Below are positions 15,198 through 22,893 of a DNA stretch of 64,000 bases, piece after piece (position 1 is the first letter of the stretch; every line of letters starts with the position of its first letter). Below the pieces are notes generated by a model that saw nothing but the letters and a program-made list of their open reading frames with translations, did not search any database and was not told the DNA's origin. Both the position numbers and the translations under genes were made by a program. The stretch lies in the NCBI GenBank assembly GCA_963726315.1, contig CAVSBZ010000001.1, positions 1 through 64,000 on the forward strand, given 5' to 3'. The stretch is from FEB-25 sp963726315. Its GTDB lineage: Bacteria; Chloroflexota; Anaerolineae; Anaerolineales; UBA4823.

Positions 15198-16580
15198 TTA
15201 TGGAATTATGTTCAGCAAGTTTTCGGTACTGTTAATCCTGAATGGCTCGCCCTGCATGGACCATGGCCCTGCCCAGGTGATGCGGACATTCATAACCTGG
15301 CCGGTTAGGTCAGCCTCGTCTTCGATGAAGACCAGTTTATTGGTCGTTGTACGACCCTTCCAGCGACCTTTCACTTTTTCTTCGAAAAGGACCTGCACTA
15401 TTTCACCCTGGTAGCGTCCAGCAATTTCTGCAGCGATGCGTTCCTGTTGTGCTTCCAACAGGCGGAAACGGTGCATCTTTTCATCCGGTGAAACATCATC
15501 TACAAAGCGCCGGTCTGCCACTGTCCCCGGACGGGGAGAATAGCGCGCCAGGTGTGCTACGTCGAGCTTTAGCTCTTCGAGCATGTCATAGGTGCGTTGG
15601 AATTGGACTTCTGTTTCCCCGGGGAAACCGACGATGATATCGGTGGCAATAGATACTCCCGGCAAAGTGCCAATCAAGCGACTGCGTATCTTTTCCACCA
15701 GCCGGCGGTAATCATCAGCCGTGTACCCACGGCGCATATTTGCCAATATTTGATCATCACCAGCCTGGACGGGTACTTCGATGTGCGGCATCACTTTCGG
15801 CAGCTCAGCTACCGCATCCAGAAGCTCATCAGACATCCAGCTCGGGTGCGAGGTAAGGAAGCGAATACGTTCCAGTCCCTCAACCTCATTTGTTAAACGC
15901 AGTAATTCTGCCAGGTCTGGTCCTTCGGGCAAATCTTTGCCATAGCGGTCCACGATCTGCCCAAGTAAGGTCACTTCACGCACACCCTGGGCTGCCAATG
16001 CGCGTACCTCCTCCAGGATGGTTTCTGCCGGACGACTGCGCTCAATCCCGCGCCGGTAGGGGATGATGCAGAATGTACAGGCATGCGAACAGCCCAATAC
16101 CACCGGCACATGGGCTGAAATCAACTTTCCCCGCTGAGCAGCTGGCAGCGGTAGGGCAGCATCCATGCCCCCATCACCGTCCATGAGGGCGAATCGCCTG
16201 GTGGTCTCTTCATCTTCCAAAAGCCGGCTATCTTCTTGGGTCAGGTAGGCGATCAGCGGACCCGGATCGGAAGGCGGGGAAAACACATCCACAAATGGGA
16301 AACGTTTTTGAAGCTTGTCATGTCCCTTAACCCCCACCAGGCAGCCCATCAGGTTGATTACCAACTCTGGACGTTTTTCTTTTAACGGTTTAAGCGAATA
16401 CAGCCTACCGTAGGCCTTATTTTCAGCGCTTTGGCGGACCACACAGGTATTTAGAACAATGACGTCGGCTTCCTCTGCGCTGCGGGAATAGCTCAATCCC
16501 ATACGTTCTAGTGCGGATGACACACGCTGCGAATCGGCCACGTTCATCTGGCAGCCTTCAGTCCAAATGTGATATTTCAT
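15198..16580 (-). CDS. miaB: tRNA-2-methylthio-N6-dimethylallyladenosine synthase MiaB
   Basis: A radical-SAM methylthiotransferase acting on i6A37 of tRNAs. The 460 residues have the UPF0004 domain with cluster ligands C10, C46 and C80, the radical-SAM motif C164-x3-C168-x2-C171 (CSHACTFC), the HIEVPVQAGDDQILANMRRGY region and a C-terminal TRAM domain (about 385-445). QAGDDQ replaces the commoner QSGSD. TATAAT (16593-16588) ends 7 bases before the ATG with no Shine-Dalgarno, again suggesting a leaderless message. The N-terminal CQMN and CVVRxxAxxKAYG patterns favour MiaB over MtaB or RimO. Confidence 0.93.
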   Translation of the reverse strand: MKYHIWTEGCQMNVADSQRVSSALERMGLSYSRSAEEADVIVLNTCVVRQSAENKAYGRLYSLKPLKEKRPELVINLMGCLVGVKGHDKLQKRFPFVDVFSPPSDPGPLIAYLTQEDSRLLEDEETTRRFALMDGDGGMDAALPLPAAQRGKLISAHVPVVLGCSHACTFCIIPYRRGIERSRPAETILEEVRALAAQGVREVTLLGQIVDRYGKDLPEGPDLAELLRLTNEVEGLERIRFLTSHPSWMSDELLDAVAELPKVMPHIEVPVQAGDDQILANMRRGYTADDYRRLVEKIRSRLIGTLPGVSIATDIIVGFPGETEVQFQRTYDMLEELKLDVAHLARYSPRPGTVADRRFVDDVSPDEKMHRFRLLEAQQERIAAEIAGRYQGEIVQVLFEEKVKGRWKGRTTTNKLVFIEDEADLTGQVMNVRITWAGPWSMQGEPFRINSTENLLNIIP

Positions 16581-16587
16581 ACCGGGT

Positions 16588-16593
16588 ATTATA
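16588..16593 (-). promoter_or_regulatory. -10 box of leaderless miaB
   Basis: TATAAT on the minus strand ends 7 bases before the miaB ATG. No good -35 was seen. Confidence 0.5.
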
Positions 16594-16702
16594 ACTGAGC
16601 AGTTTTTCTTGCTGATGAAAAATAAATGAGTCTATGTTTGTGCTTTTCTGCTCATAGTTTTCTAATCGGATAATATAAATGTCAGATGGTAGAATAGCGC
16701 CT

Positions 16703-17971
16703 ATGCTTAAAAATCATGCAAAGCAAATCCTGTCGTGGGGATTCCTGGTATTTTCTGTATTCGTTCTGGTGGTGGTACTGGCGTTTAATATACCATCCAT
16801 CAGGTCCAGGCTCAGCTGGCGGGTTGACCTCGCCATGACCTACTTGCGAGGTGTGATCAACCCCGTCAAGCCTTTCCCGACCGCCGCAGAGGCCGTCGTT
16901 TTGCCTACCCAGGTGCCCACGAACACATCCACTCCTATACCCACGCTTAATCCTGACCTCGCAATTGCAACACTCGCGCCCACTTCCACACCGCGGCCCA
17001 GCCCAACGCCGATCCCGGGTAAGGTTGACTTGCCTGCGCCTCTATGGGAACTGCAGGGTGCTAACAACTGTGGCCCTGCCACATTGGCGCTTTACCTGCG
17101 ATATTATGGCTGGGAGGGCAATCAGGATAACATCGCCCAGGTGGTCAAGCCGCTCACCGAAGACCGCAACGTCAACCCGGAGGAGCTGGTCTATTTCGTT
17201 CGCACCCACACCGGTTGGCTGAACACTGAGTTCCGCGTTGGGGGTGATCTCCAGCTGTTGAAGCAGCTAATCGCGGCCGGGTTCCCAGTGATGATCGAGG
17301 AGAGCTTCTATTTCGAAACACCTTACTGGCCCAATGACGACCTGTGGGCAGCCCATTACCTGCTGCTGACCGGTTATGATGACAGCGCCCAGACTTTCAC
17401 TGGTCAAGACAGCTTCCACGGACCCAACCAAATTATCTCAGCCAGCATGCTGGACGGATACTGGCAAATTTTCAACCGGGTTTATCTGCTGGTATACCCT
17501 CCTGCTCAGGAAGCTGCGCTTAAGTCAATTTTGGGTGATAACTTTGACACAAACCTCAACCGCCAGCATGCCCTGGAAGTTTCACAAGCCGAAACCCAGT
17601 CGCAACCATCGAATGCATATGCATGGTTCAACCTGGGTAGCAACCTGGTCTATTTTGAGCGCTACGGCGAAGCCGCCACGGCTTACGATACCGCCCGTCA
17701 GCTCGGCCTGTACCAACGTATGCTGCGCTATCAATTTGGTCCCTTCTTCGCATATTTCCATGCCGGGATGACGACCGAGCTGGTGACGGTGACGGAATAT
17801 GCCCTGGCGCGTACTCCCAACTCAGAAGAAGCGCTGCTCTGGCACGGTTGGGCCATGTACCGCCTGGGGAAGAAGCTCGAAGCTGTGGCCGATTGGCAGA
17901 AATCGCTGGAATATCGCCCCGGCTACCAGGATGCGCAGTATGCACTGGATTTCATCGCCGCCAACCCTTAG
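16703..17971 (+). CDS. Membrane-anchored C39-like cysteine peptidase with TPRs
   Basis: A 422-residue protein with a single N-terminal membrane helix (about 10-30) and a Thr/Pro stalk (about 65-105). A Peptidase_C39_2-type domain follows (about 108-265), with the catalytic cysteine in NNCGPATLALYLRYYGW, the histidine in WAAHYLLLTGYDD and the aspartate in GQDSF. The C-terminal 150 residues carry TPR-like repeats (AYAWFNLGSNLVYFERYGEA, EALLWHGWAMYRLGKKLEA). It most likely acts outside the membrane; the substrate is unknown. The ATG is preceded by TGGTAGAAT, an extended -10 ending 7 bases upstream. An in-frame ATG 24 bases earlier is the alternative start. Confidence 0.85.
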   Translation: MLKNHAKQILSWGFLVFSVFVLVVVLAFNIPSIRSRLSWRVDLAMTYLRGVINPVKPFPTAAEAVVLPTQVPTNTSTPIPTLNPDLAIATLAPTSTPRPSPTPIPGKVDLPAPLWELQGANNCGPATLALYLRYYGWEGNQDNIAQVVKPLTEDRNVNPEELVYFVRTHTGWLNTEFRVGGDLQLLKQLIAAGFPVMIEESFYFETPYWPNDDLWAAHYLLLTGYDDSAQTFTGQDSFHGPNQIISASMLDGYWQIFNRVYLLVYPPAQEAALKSILGDNFDTNLNRQHALEVSQAETQSQPSNAYAWFNLGSNLVYFERYGEAATAYDTARQLGLYQRMLRYQFGPFFAYFHAGMTTELVTVTEYALARTPNSEEALLWHGWAMYRLGKKLEAVADWQKSLEYRPGYQDAQYALDFIAANP

Positions 17972-18024
17972 TCTTTCCAGACTTGATGAGAAATTTATAG
18001 AATGCTATTCCTACCCTATTGTCG

Positions 18025-18038
18025 CGGTTGATCAACCG
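18025..18038. repeat. 14-bp perfect palindrome between convergent genes
   Basis: CGGTTGATCAACCG lies between the C39 peptidase gene and the convergent metallo-hydrolase gene. It lacks a T-tract, so a terminator role is only possible. Confidence 0.35.
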
Positions 18039-18098
18039 GTGGAGAAAATTCAATAACCTGAATGAGTTTATCTCCCTGGGGTAAAGCCTAGAATTAGG

Positions 18099-18947
18099 TC
18101 ATTTTCCAGTGAGTTTTTCATACATATAGCGGATATTTGCCTGGTGTAAACGCTCATACTTGTTCTGCGAAAAAACTGGGTAAGTCGAATCGGCTTCGGC
18201 TTCACCGGCGCTGTGACCATAGCGAATGTGCTCAGCGGTACGATCCCAGGTGACCTGCAAATACTCACGCAAGGCGATGATCTCTGCCTCTCCGCACAGC
18301 ACCCCATGACCGGGGATGATCACCCGGGCATCGAACTCCAGGAGCCTGCCCAGGCAGTCAATCCAGACGGGTATTTCGGCATCGAAGATATACGGATAGC
18401 GACCTTGAAAGATTAAATCGGAGGCGAAAAGCACCTTGCTTTCAGGCAACCAGACTATAGAAAGGTCGGGGGTATGACCGCCCAGGTGGATGACTTTATA
18501 TTTCACTCCGCCCATATCCCCTTCGCAGCGGTCTTCGAAAACCTGGTCGGGTAATTTAATCTGTAAGCCTTGAACCGTCCGGCGAAACTCCTCAGCCTTT
18601 TTAGAATCGGTCCTTTTTAGCTCATCGATGTAAGATTGGAACTCTTCCTTGCTCCACTCACTTTTTAAATTTGACTGCATCCGCTCCTGGCATAAGCGAT
18701 GAGCCAAAATTGGGCAGGTGAAAACCTGGTTGCCCCAGGTGTGATCGCTGTGGAAGTGGGTATTAATCACCAACTGTATCTCCTCCAAACCGACGTGCAG
18801 CGCATTTAGCAACGACAGCGCCTCAGCTGGAGAAGAGGTGGTATCGATCAAAATCATCCCCTTAGGGGTATGGATTAAACCCGCATTGACACCTTCTTCC
18901 ACCCGGATGAAAGCTGAGGCGACTGAATCAATCCTGATGATTTCCAT
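18099..18947 (-). CDS. Metallo-beta-lactamase fold hydrolase
   Basis: A 282-residue protein of the MBL superfamily with the metal-binding THFHSDHTWG motif (about 62-71), the GGHTPD motif, FASDLIF with the bridging aspartate, and PGHG near the C-terminal side. A long helical insertion follows the first metal motif (about 85-130). The substrate cannot be told from the sequence. AAGGAGAG precedes the ATG and overlaps the end of the PyrD-like gene, 10 bases upstream, so it belongs to the PyrK-like/PyrD-like unit. Confidence 0.88.
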   Translation of the reverse strand: MEIIRIDSVASAFIRVEEGVNAGLIHTPKGMILIDTTSSPAEALSLLNALHVGLEEIQLVINTHFHSDHTWGNQVFTCPILAHRLCQERMQSNLKSEWSKEEFQSYIDELKRTDSKKAEEFRRTVQGLQIKLPDQVFEDRCEGDMGGVKYKVIHLGGHTPDLSIVWLPESKVLFASDLIFQGRYPYIFDAEIPVWIDCLGRLLEFDARVIIPGHGVLCGEAEIIALREYLQVTWDRTAEHIRYGHSAGEAEADSTYPVFSQNKYERLHQANIRYMYEKLTGK

Positions 18948-18957
18948 ATACTCTCCT

Positions 18958-19716
18958 TTACTTCAATAATTCGTATCCCACCTCACGCCAGAGCAGTGCA
19001 TCCAACTGGACGGCCATGGCTCCAGCTGCCAGCATGGATTTGAGCTGATCCCGGGTATAGACACCGCCTGCACCAATCGTCGGGATACCCTTCTCCTTCA
19101 GCTCGTGCACCACCCTCAGTGCCATGGGGAAGATCGACGGACCATACAACCTGCCCTGAATGGTTTCTCCCCTCTCCAATGGGAGCATCCCGCGAGGTGG
19201 CGCCAGGCTGACTGCAGCTGCACCAGCCTGGATGGCGGTTGCTGCAAGCTCTGCGCTTCGTTGCATGGGCAGCTGTACGATCAGCGGCAACTCACCAGTC
19301 GCGGCTTGAACAAAGGCTGATACCTGCTCAATACTTGCATCGCTGGTCAGCCCTAGCTCCAAACCGCTCACCCCATCCACATTCTCCAGCCTGCGGGACA
19401 TCCGCGTTAGCTCATCAACGGTGCGTGCCAACAGGTGTACAATCACCGGAATAGGAGAATTCTGCCAGTGGCGGGCATAATGGCGCAGAACAGCAGATAA
19501 ACCTGGGTTGGGATAGCCCGTGTGCAGCAGGAATCCTCCCGGATAGGCTAGATAACGTTGACCGCGCGCTGGAGTGCGGGGCGTCAGGCTGATCGGGTTG
19601 GTGACGAATACCCCCAGGCTGGACCAATCCAACGCATTGTGGGTGTCTGGGCTAAAACCCAAAGTACCGGCCGCGTTCATCACCGGAGGGTCGAAGGTCA
19701 GATCATGCTTCGCCAT
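18958..19716 (-). CDS. Dihydroorotate dehydrogenase-like flavoprotein lacking the usual catalytic motif
   Basis: A TIM-barrel protein of 252 residues related to class 1 PyrD. Matching parts are FDPPVMNAAGTLGF at the N-terminus, the phosphate-binding GRLYGPSIFPMALRVVHEL and the PTIGAGGVYTRDQLKSMLAAGAMAVQ C-terminal FMN segments (quoted in parts). The canonical NxSCPN motif, which holds the catalytic cysteine and orotate-binding asparagines, reads here LELGLTSD, and the usual KL(s)P lysine strand reads IVQLP. It is also shorter than normal PyrD (about 300). It is therefore probably an FMN protein of altered function rather than a pyrimidine enzyme. GAGG precedes the ATG; the PyrK-like gene ends 33 bases upstream. 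Confidence 0.72.
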   Translation of the reverse strand: MAKHDLTFDPPVMNAAGTLGFSPDTHNALDWSSLGVFVTNPISLTPRTPARGQRYLAYPGGFLLHTGYPNPGLSAVLRHYARHWQNSPIPVIVHLLARTVDELTRMSRRLENVDGVSGLELGLTSDASIEQVSAFVQAATGELPLIVQLPMQRSAELAATAIQAGAAAVSLAPPRGMLPLERGETIQGRLYGPSIFPMALRVVHELKEKGIPTIGAGGVYTRDQLKSMLAAGAMAVQLDALLWREVGYELLK

Positions 19717-19749
19717 ACTGCCTCATTCCAAACAATATCAGAGAAGCGC

Positions 19750-20439
19750 TCACCATTTTAGAATACTCAGGTCAAACACAGGTCCATCTTCACACACCAG
19801 TTTCAAGCCCCTGCGAGCAGGCACGGCACATGCCCCGCACTGCGCCATCCCCACACATGGGAGTGGTGTGGTGATCAGCGCTTGCGCCGGGCAAGGTAAT
19901 CCTGTTCCATGAGACAGACCCAACACATCTCTCAGCTCAGCCAACCGCTCCAACGGAACATCCAAGGCCATAAAATCCGGCCAGTCCAGCGAATCGCTCA
20001 GCGTGGTCAGCGGATAAACTTCCACGGCTGATGACAGTTTTGGAATAGATAGGTCGGTAAACAAGGTCATACCCACGTGAGTGTTGGCTGCCTGCTGAAT
20101 CACGGGCATCAGGCGTGAATTCGTCTCACCCAAGACAGTTAATCCAAGGCGTTGGAGGTTGCGCGGCAGGTTGAAACCATGCCCGAGCGGTCCTGCCAGG
20201 TGGAGGACTGTTCCCGGTCCCCAGGTGACATGGAACAATGGTGCTGACCAAAACCCCTGTTCGATTCGTTCTATAAGAAAGATTGGGATGCCAAGGGACA
20301 TATTTGAGTCATACGGATCACTCGCAAGCAGATACTGCCCGGCAGACGGTACTGCGCCTTCTGGGCAGGAGAGGCATGCTTCCAAGTGCCCTCCCGACCC
20401 GAGGCGGATTTCAGTCACCCGGCCAGTAAAATACCCCAT
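19750..20439 (-). CDS. PyrK-like iron-sulfur electron transfer protein (divergent)
   Basis: A 229-residue protein resembling the electron-transfer subunit PyrK of class 1B dihydroorotate dehydrogenase. It keeps the AGPLGHGFNLP segment and a C-terminal [2Fe-2S] cysteine cluster (PCVGMAQCGACAVPARRG, then LVCEDGPVFDL). The expected FAD-binding RxxS motif is replaced by LGIPIFLIER, and the central NAD domain is short. Its partner next door is equally divergent. A divergent SPFH gene lies upstream. Naming it PyrK outright would overstate the case. Confidence 0.7.
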   Translation of the reverse strand: MGYFTGRVTEIRLGSGGHLEACLSCPEGAVPSAGQYLLASDPYDSNMSLGIPIFLIERIEQGFWSAPLFHVTWGPGTVLHLAGPLGHGFNLPRNLQRLGLTVLGETNSRLMPVIQQAANTHVGMTLFTDLSIPKLSSAVEVYPLTTLSDSLDWPDFMALDVPLERLAELRDVLGLSHGTGLPCPAQALITTPLPCVGMAQCGACAVPARRGLKLVCEDGPVFDLSILKW

Positions 20440-20625
20440 GTCTGCATGTTATCACAAGGCGTCACATTTTGGAAATCACAGAACTGAGATAATCTGAGGC
20501 TCGCCTGGTGAATGCACGGTATAGTTGCCGTAAATAAGCCGTACAGTGCCGGTGAGAAGGTCACCGAGCAATTACGGGTATAATCAATCTGGAATTTGAA
20601 AGGAATATTCTCCCGGAGGCTCCAT

Positions 20626-21693
20626 ATGAATGTAGCAAGTATTGTCAAAATTCTCGCCGGTGTAGCCTGGATCGCGTTCTTTGGCATGATCGGCATCGTC
20701 GTTTTGCGTGCTTCACGCAACAAAAATGTCAAGGGTTCCGTGACCGTTTTACTGGTTGTCCTGGCTAGCGCGGTAATCCTATCCACTGTAGCGGCCGGGT
20801 TGGTCTTCATCAAACCGGAGGACCGCGGGGTGGTGATTTCTGCTCTTCAACCCACAGGTTACCGTACGGAACCCCTCCAGCCCGGTCTGCGCTGGATCAT
20901 CCCCTTCTTCGAAAACGTAATCACCTACCCCATCTTCCGCCAGAGTTACACCATGTCCATTGCTCCCAGCGAAGGTGCCGTCCAGGGGGATGATTCGATA
21001 ACCGCCCGAACGGCTGACGGGCAGGAGATTTTCGTGGATGCCTCGGTAATCTTTGCCATTGATCCAGCCAAGGTCGTCCAGGTGCATATTGACTGGCAGG
21101 ACCGCTATATCGATGGGTTAGTTCGACCCTTATCGCGCGGCGTGATCCGGGATATCGTCTCGCAGTATAAGGTCGAGGAAGTAGTGACTTCCAAGCGGGT
21201 GGATATGACAAACCAAATCTCACAAGGTCTACAGCAAAAACTTGGAGAGAACGGCTTGAGCCTGGTGGAATTCATCCTGCGCAATATTACCTTCTCGCCA
21301 GAATATGCCGCCTCGGTGGAGCAGAAGCAGGTGGCGGAGCAGCAAGCCCAGCAGGCAAAGTTCGTGGTTGAGCAGCGCAGGCAGGAAGCTGAGCAAGCCC
21401 GCCAGGTTGCCCAGGGTCAGGCAGATGCAGTGGTGATCAACGCCCAAGGAGCAGCTGATGCCCGCATCATCCAGGCTCAAGCCGAGTCACAGGCTTTGAC
21501 GCTGATTGAAGAAGCATTGAAAAACAACGACAACTTGCTGCTGTACCAATACATCAGCAAGATCGCTCCGGGCATCCAGGTGATGCTGGTGCCGAATAAT
21601 AATCCTTACCTGCTAACCCTGCCCACCCTGGCAGCTCCGACTTCGACCGAACCTACCGTGGTTCCCACGCCTGTACCAACGCAGGTACCCTAA
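20626..21693 (+). CDS. SPFH/prohibitin-family membrane protein
   Basis: A 355-residue protein with two N-terminal membrane helices (about 5-25 and 38-60). An SPFH domain follows (about 65-235; VFIKPEDRGVVISAL, PGLRWIIPFFENV, DASVIFAIDP), then a Gln/Ala/Glu-rich coiled coil (about 235-300) and a short Thr/Pro tail. SPFH proteins form large ring-like assemblies that organise membrane domains or control proteases such as FtsH. No NfeD or protease partner is adjacent. The start is the ATG with GGAGG 6 bases upstream. Confidence 0.9.
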   Translation: MNVASIVKILAGVAWIAFFGMIGIVVLRASRNKNVKGSVTVLLVVLASAVILSTVAAGLVFIKPEDRGVVISALQPTGYRTEPLQPGLRWIIPFFENVITYPIFRQSYTMSIAPSEGAVQGDDSITARTADGQEIFVDASVIFAIDPAKVVQVHIDWQDRYIDGLVRPLSRGVIRDIVSQYKVEEVVTSKRVDMTNQISQGLQQKLGENGLSLVEFILRNITFSPEYAASVEQKQVAEQQAQQAKFVVEQRRQEAEQARQVAQGQADAVVINAQGAADARIIQAQAESQALTLIEEALKNNDNLLLYQYISKIAPGIQVMLVPNNNPYLLTLPTLAAPTSTEPTVVPTPVPTQVP

Positions 21694-21748
21694 TAAGTTT
21701 CATAAACACGCGTACAAATATCGATGGCGATACTTTTGGTACAAAAAG

Positions 21749-22819
21749 ATGAGCGAGCAAGAAAATAAACCCTCCGGACGCCAGATCCGCCTGACCAGCC
21801 TCTCCAGCTGTGCAGGCTGAGCGTCCAAACTGAATGCGGAAACGCTGGCGCAGGTGCTGCGCCCCTTGCAGGGAATTTTTAACCCCTCCGATTACCCCAA
21901 CCTGCTGGTAGGGTTGGGTGAGCCGGATGACGCCGCCGTGTGGCAGCTGGACGATGAGCGCGCCCTGGTGGTGACCACCGATTTTTTCACCCCTGTGGTG
22001 GACGACGCTTATGATTTCGGTGCCATCGCTGCTGCCAACGCTCTTTCGGACGTATATGCCATGGGAGGCAAGCCCTTCCTGGCGCTCAATATCGCTGCCT
22101 TGCCCCCCGACTTACCCTCCGAATTGATCACCAGTATCCTGCGCGGTGGCGCCGATATCGCCCGGCAGGCTCAGGTGGTTATCGCTGGAGGGCACACTGT
22201 CCAAGATCAGGAACCCAAGTACGGTCTGGTTGTTTTGGGTTTTGCTCATCCCCAGCATATGCTGACCAAAAAGGGGCTGCACCCTGGAGACATCCTCGTG
22301 CTCAGCAAGCCGCTTGGGTTTGGCACCACCACCACCGCACTTAAACGCGAACAGGCAGCCGCATCAGACGTTGCCGAGGCAGTCGGGTGGATGAAGAAGT
22401 TGAACAAGGCAGCCGCGGAGCTGGCGTTGGAATTCAACCTCCAGGCTGGCACTGACGTGACCGGCTTCAGCCTGCTCGGGCACGCGTATGAGATGGCTGA
22501 GGCATCCGGTGTTGGAATACGCTTCACCTATCAAAATATCCCCTTCATCTCGGGGGCACGCCGGTACGCGGAGCAGTTCATTTTCCCGGGGGGCACTTAC
22601 GACAACCGCCTTTATTTTGGCTCCAACGTCCACTTTGATGCCTCTTTAGATGAGCCTTCCCAACTGCTGCTGTTCAATTCACAAACGAGTGGAGGGCTGG
22701 TGCTCGCCGTACCCCCTGATAGGTTGAACCAGCTTATTACCCGCGCCGCTCAGGTTGAGCAACCCCTGTGGGTGATTGGCGAGGTCATCCAGGGGAAAGG
22801 TATTGAAGTATCTCAATAA
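21749..22819 (+). CDS. selD: Selenide, water dikinase SelD containing selenocysteine
   Basis: SelD makes selenophosphate from selenide and ATP, the selenium donor for selenocysteine and selenouridine. The full gene needs read-through of an in-frame TGA at codon 24 (21818-21820): the N-terminus reads SLSSCAG-U-ASKL, matching the catalytic (C/U)-x2-K of SelD (U24, K27). The rest is the AIRS-type ATP-binding fold with DDAAVW, VVTTDFFTPVVDD, ANALSDVYAMGGKP and GTDVTGFSLLGHAYEMA. A reading that stops at TGA gives 321 residues lacking the catalytic residue. A 7-bp stem with a GTG loop sits 33 bases after the TGA, as in bacterial SECIS elements. Start ATG is inferred; no strong Shine-Dalgarno was seen. 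A terminator follows. Confidence 0.92.
21847..21863 (+). promoter_or_regulatory. Candidate bacterial SECIS hairpin in selD
   Basis: GGCGCAG pairs perfectly with CTGCGCC around the loop GTG. The loop begins with G and contains GU, and it starts 33 bases downstream of the TGA, inside the 16-37 base window described for bacterial SECIS elements bound by SelB. A weaker stem (AGCGT with ACGCT, 21820-21846) precedes it. Confidence 0.65.
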
Positions 22820-22837
22820 CTGCGATACATTTATGAG

Positions 22838-22878
22838 CACACAGAGCAAAAAGAAATCCGGCCTCTGTGTGTTTTTTT
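22838..22878 (+). terminator. Rho-independent terminator after selD
   Basis: CACACAGAG and CTCTGTGTG form a 9-bp stem with a 16-nt loop, followed by seven T residues. It ends only 15 bases before the ATG of the gamma-glutamyltransferase gene, so that gene either has a promoter overlapping this element or depends on read-through. Confidence 0.85.
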
Positions 22879-22893
22879 CAACGACGGTGCATT

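Noticed and set aside
21854..22819. selD beginning at an internal TTG or CTG codon near the AIRS domain
   Set aside because: This start would omit the catalytic residue and the glycine-rich N-terminus; the TGA read-through frame restores both.
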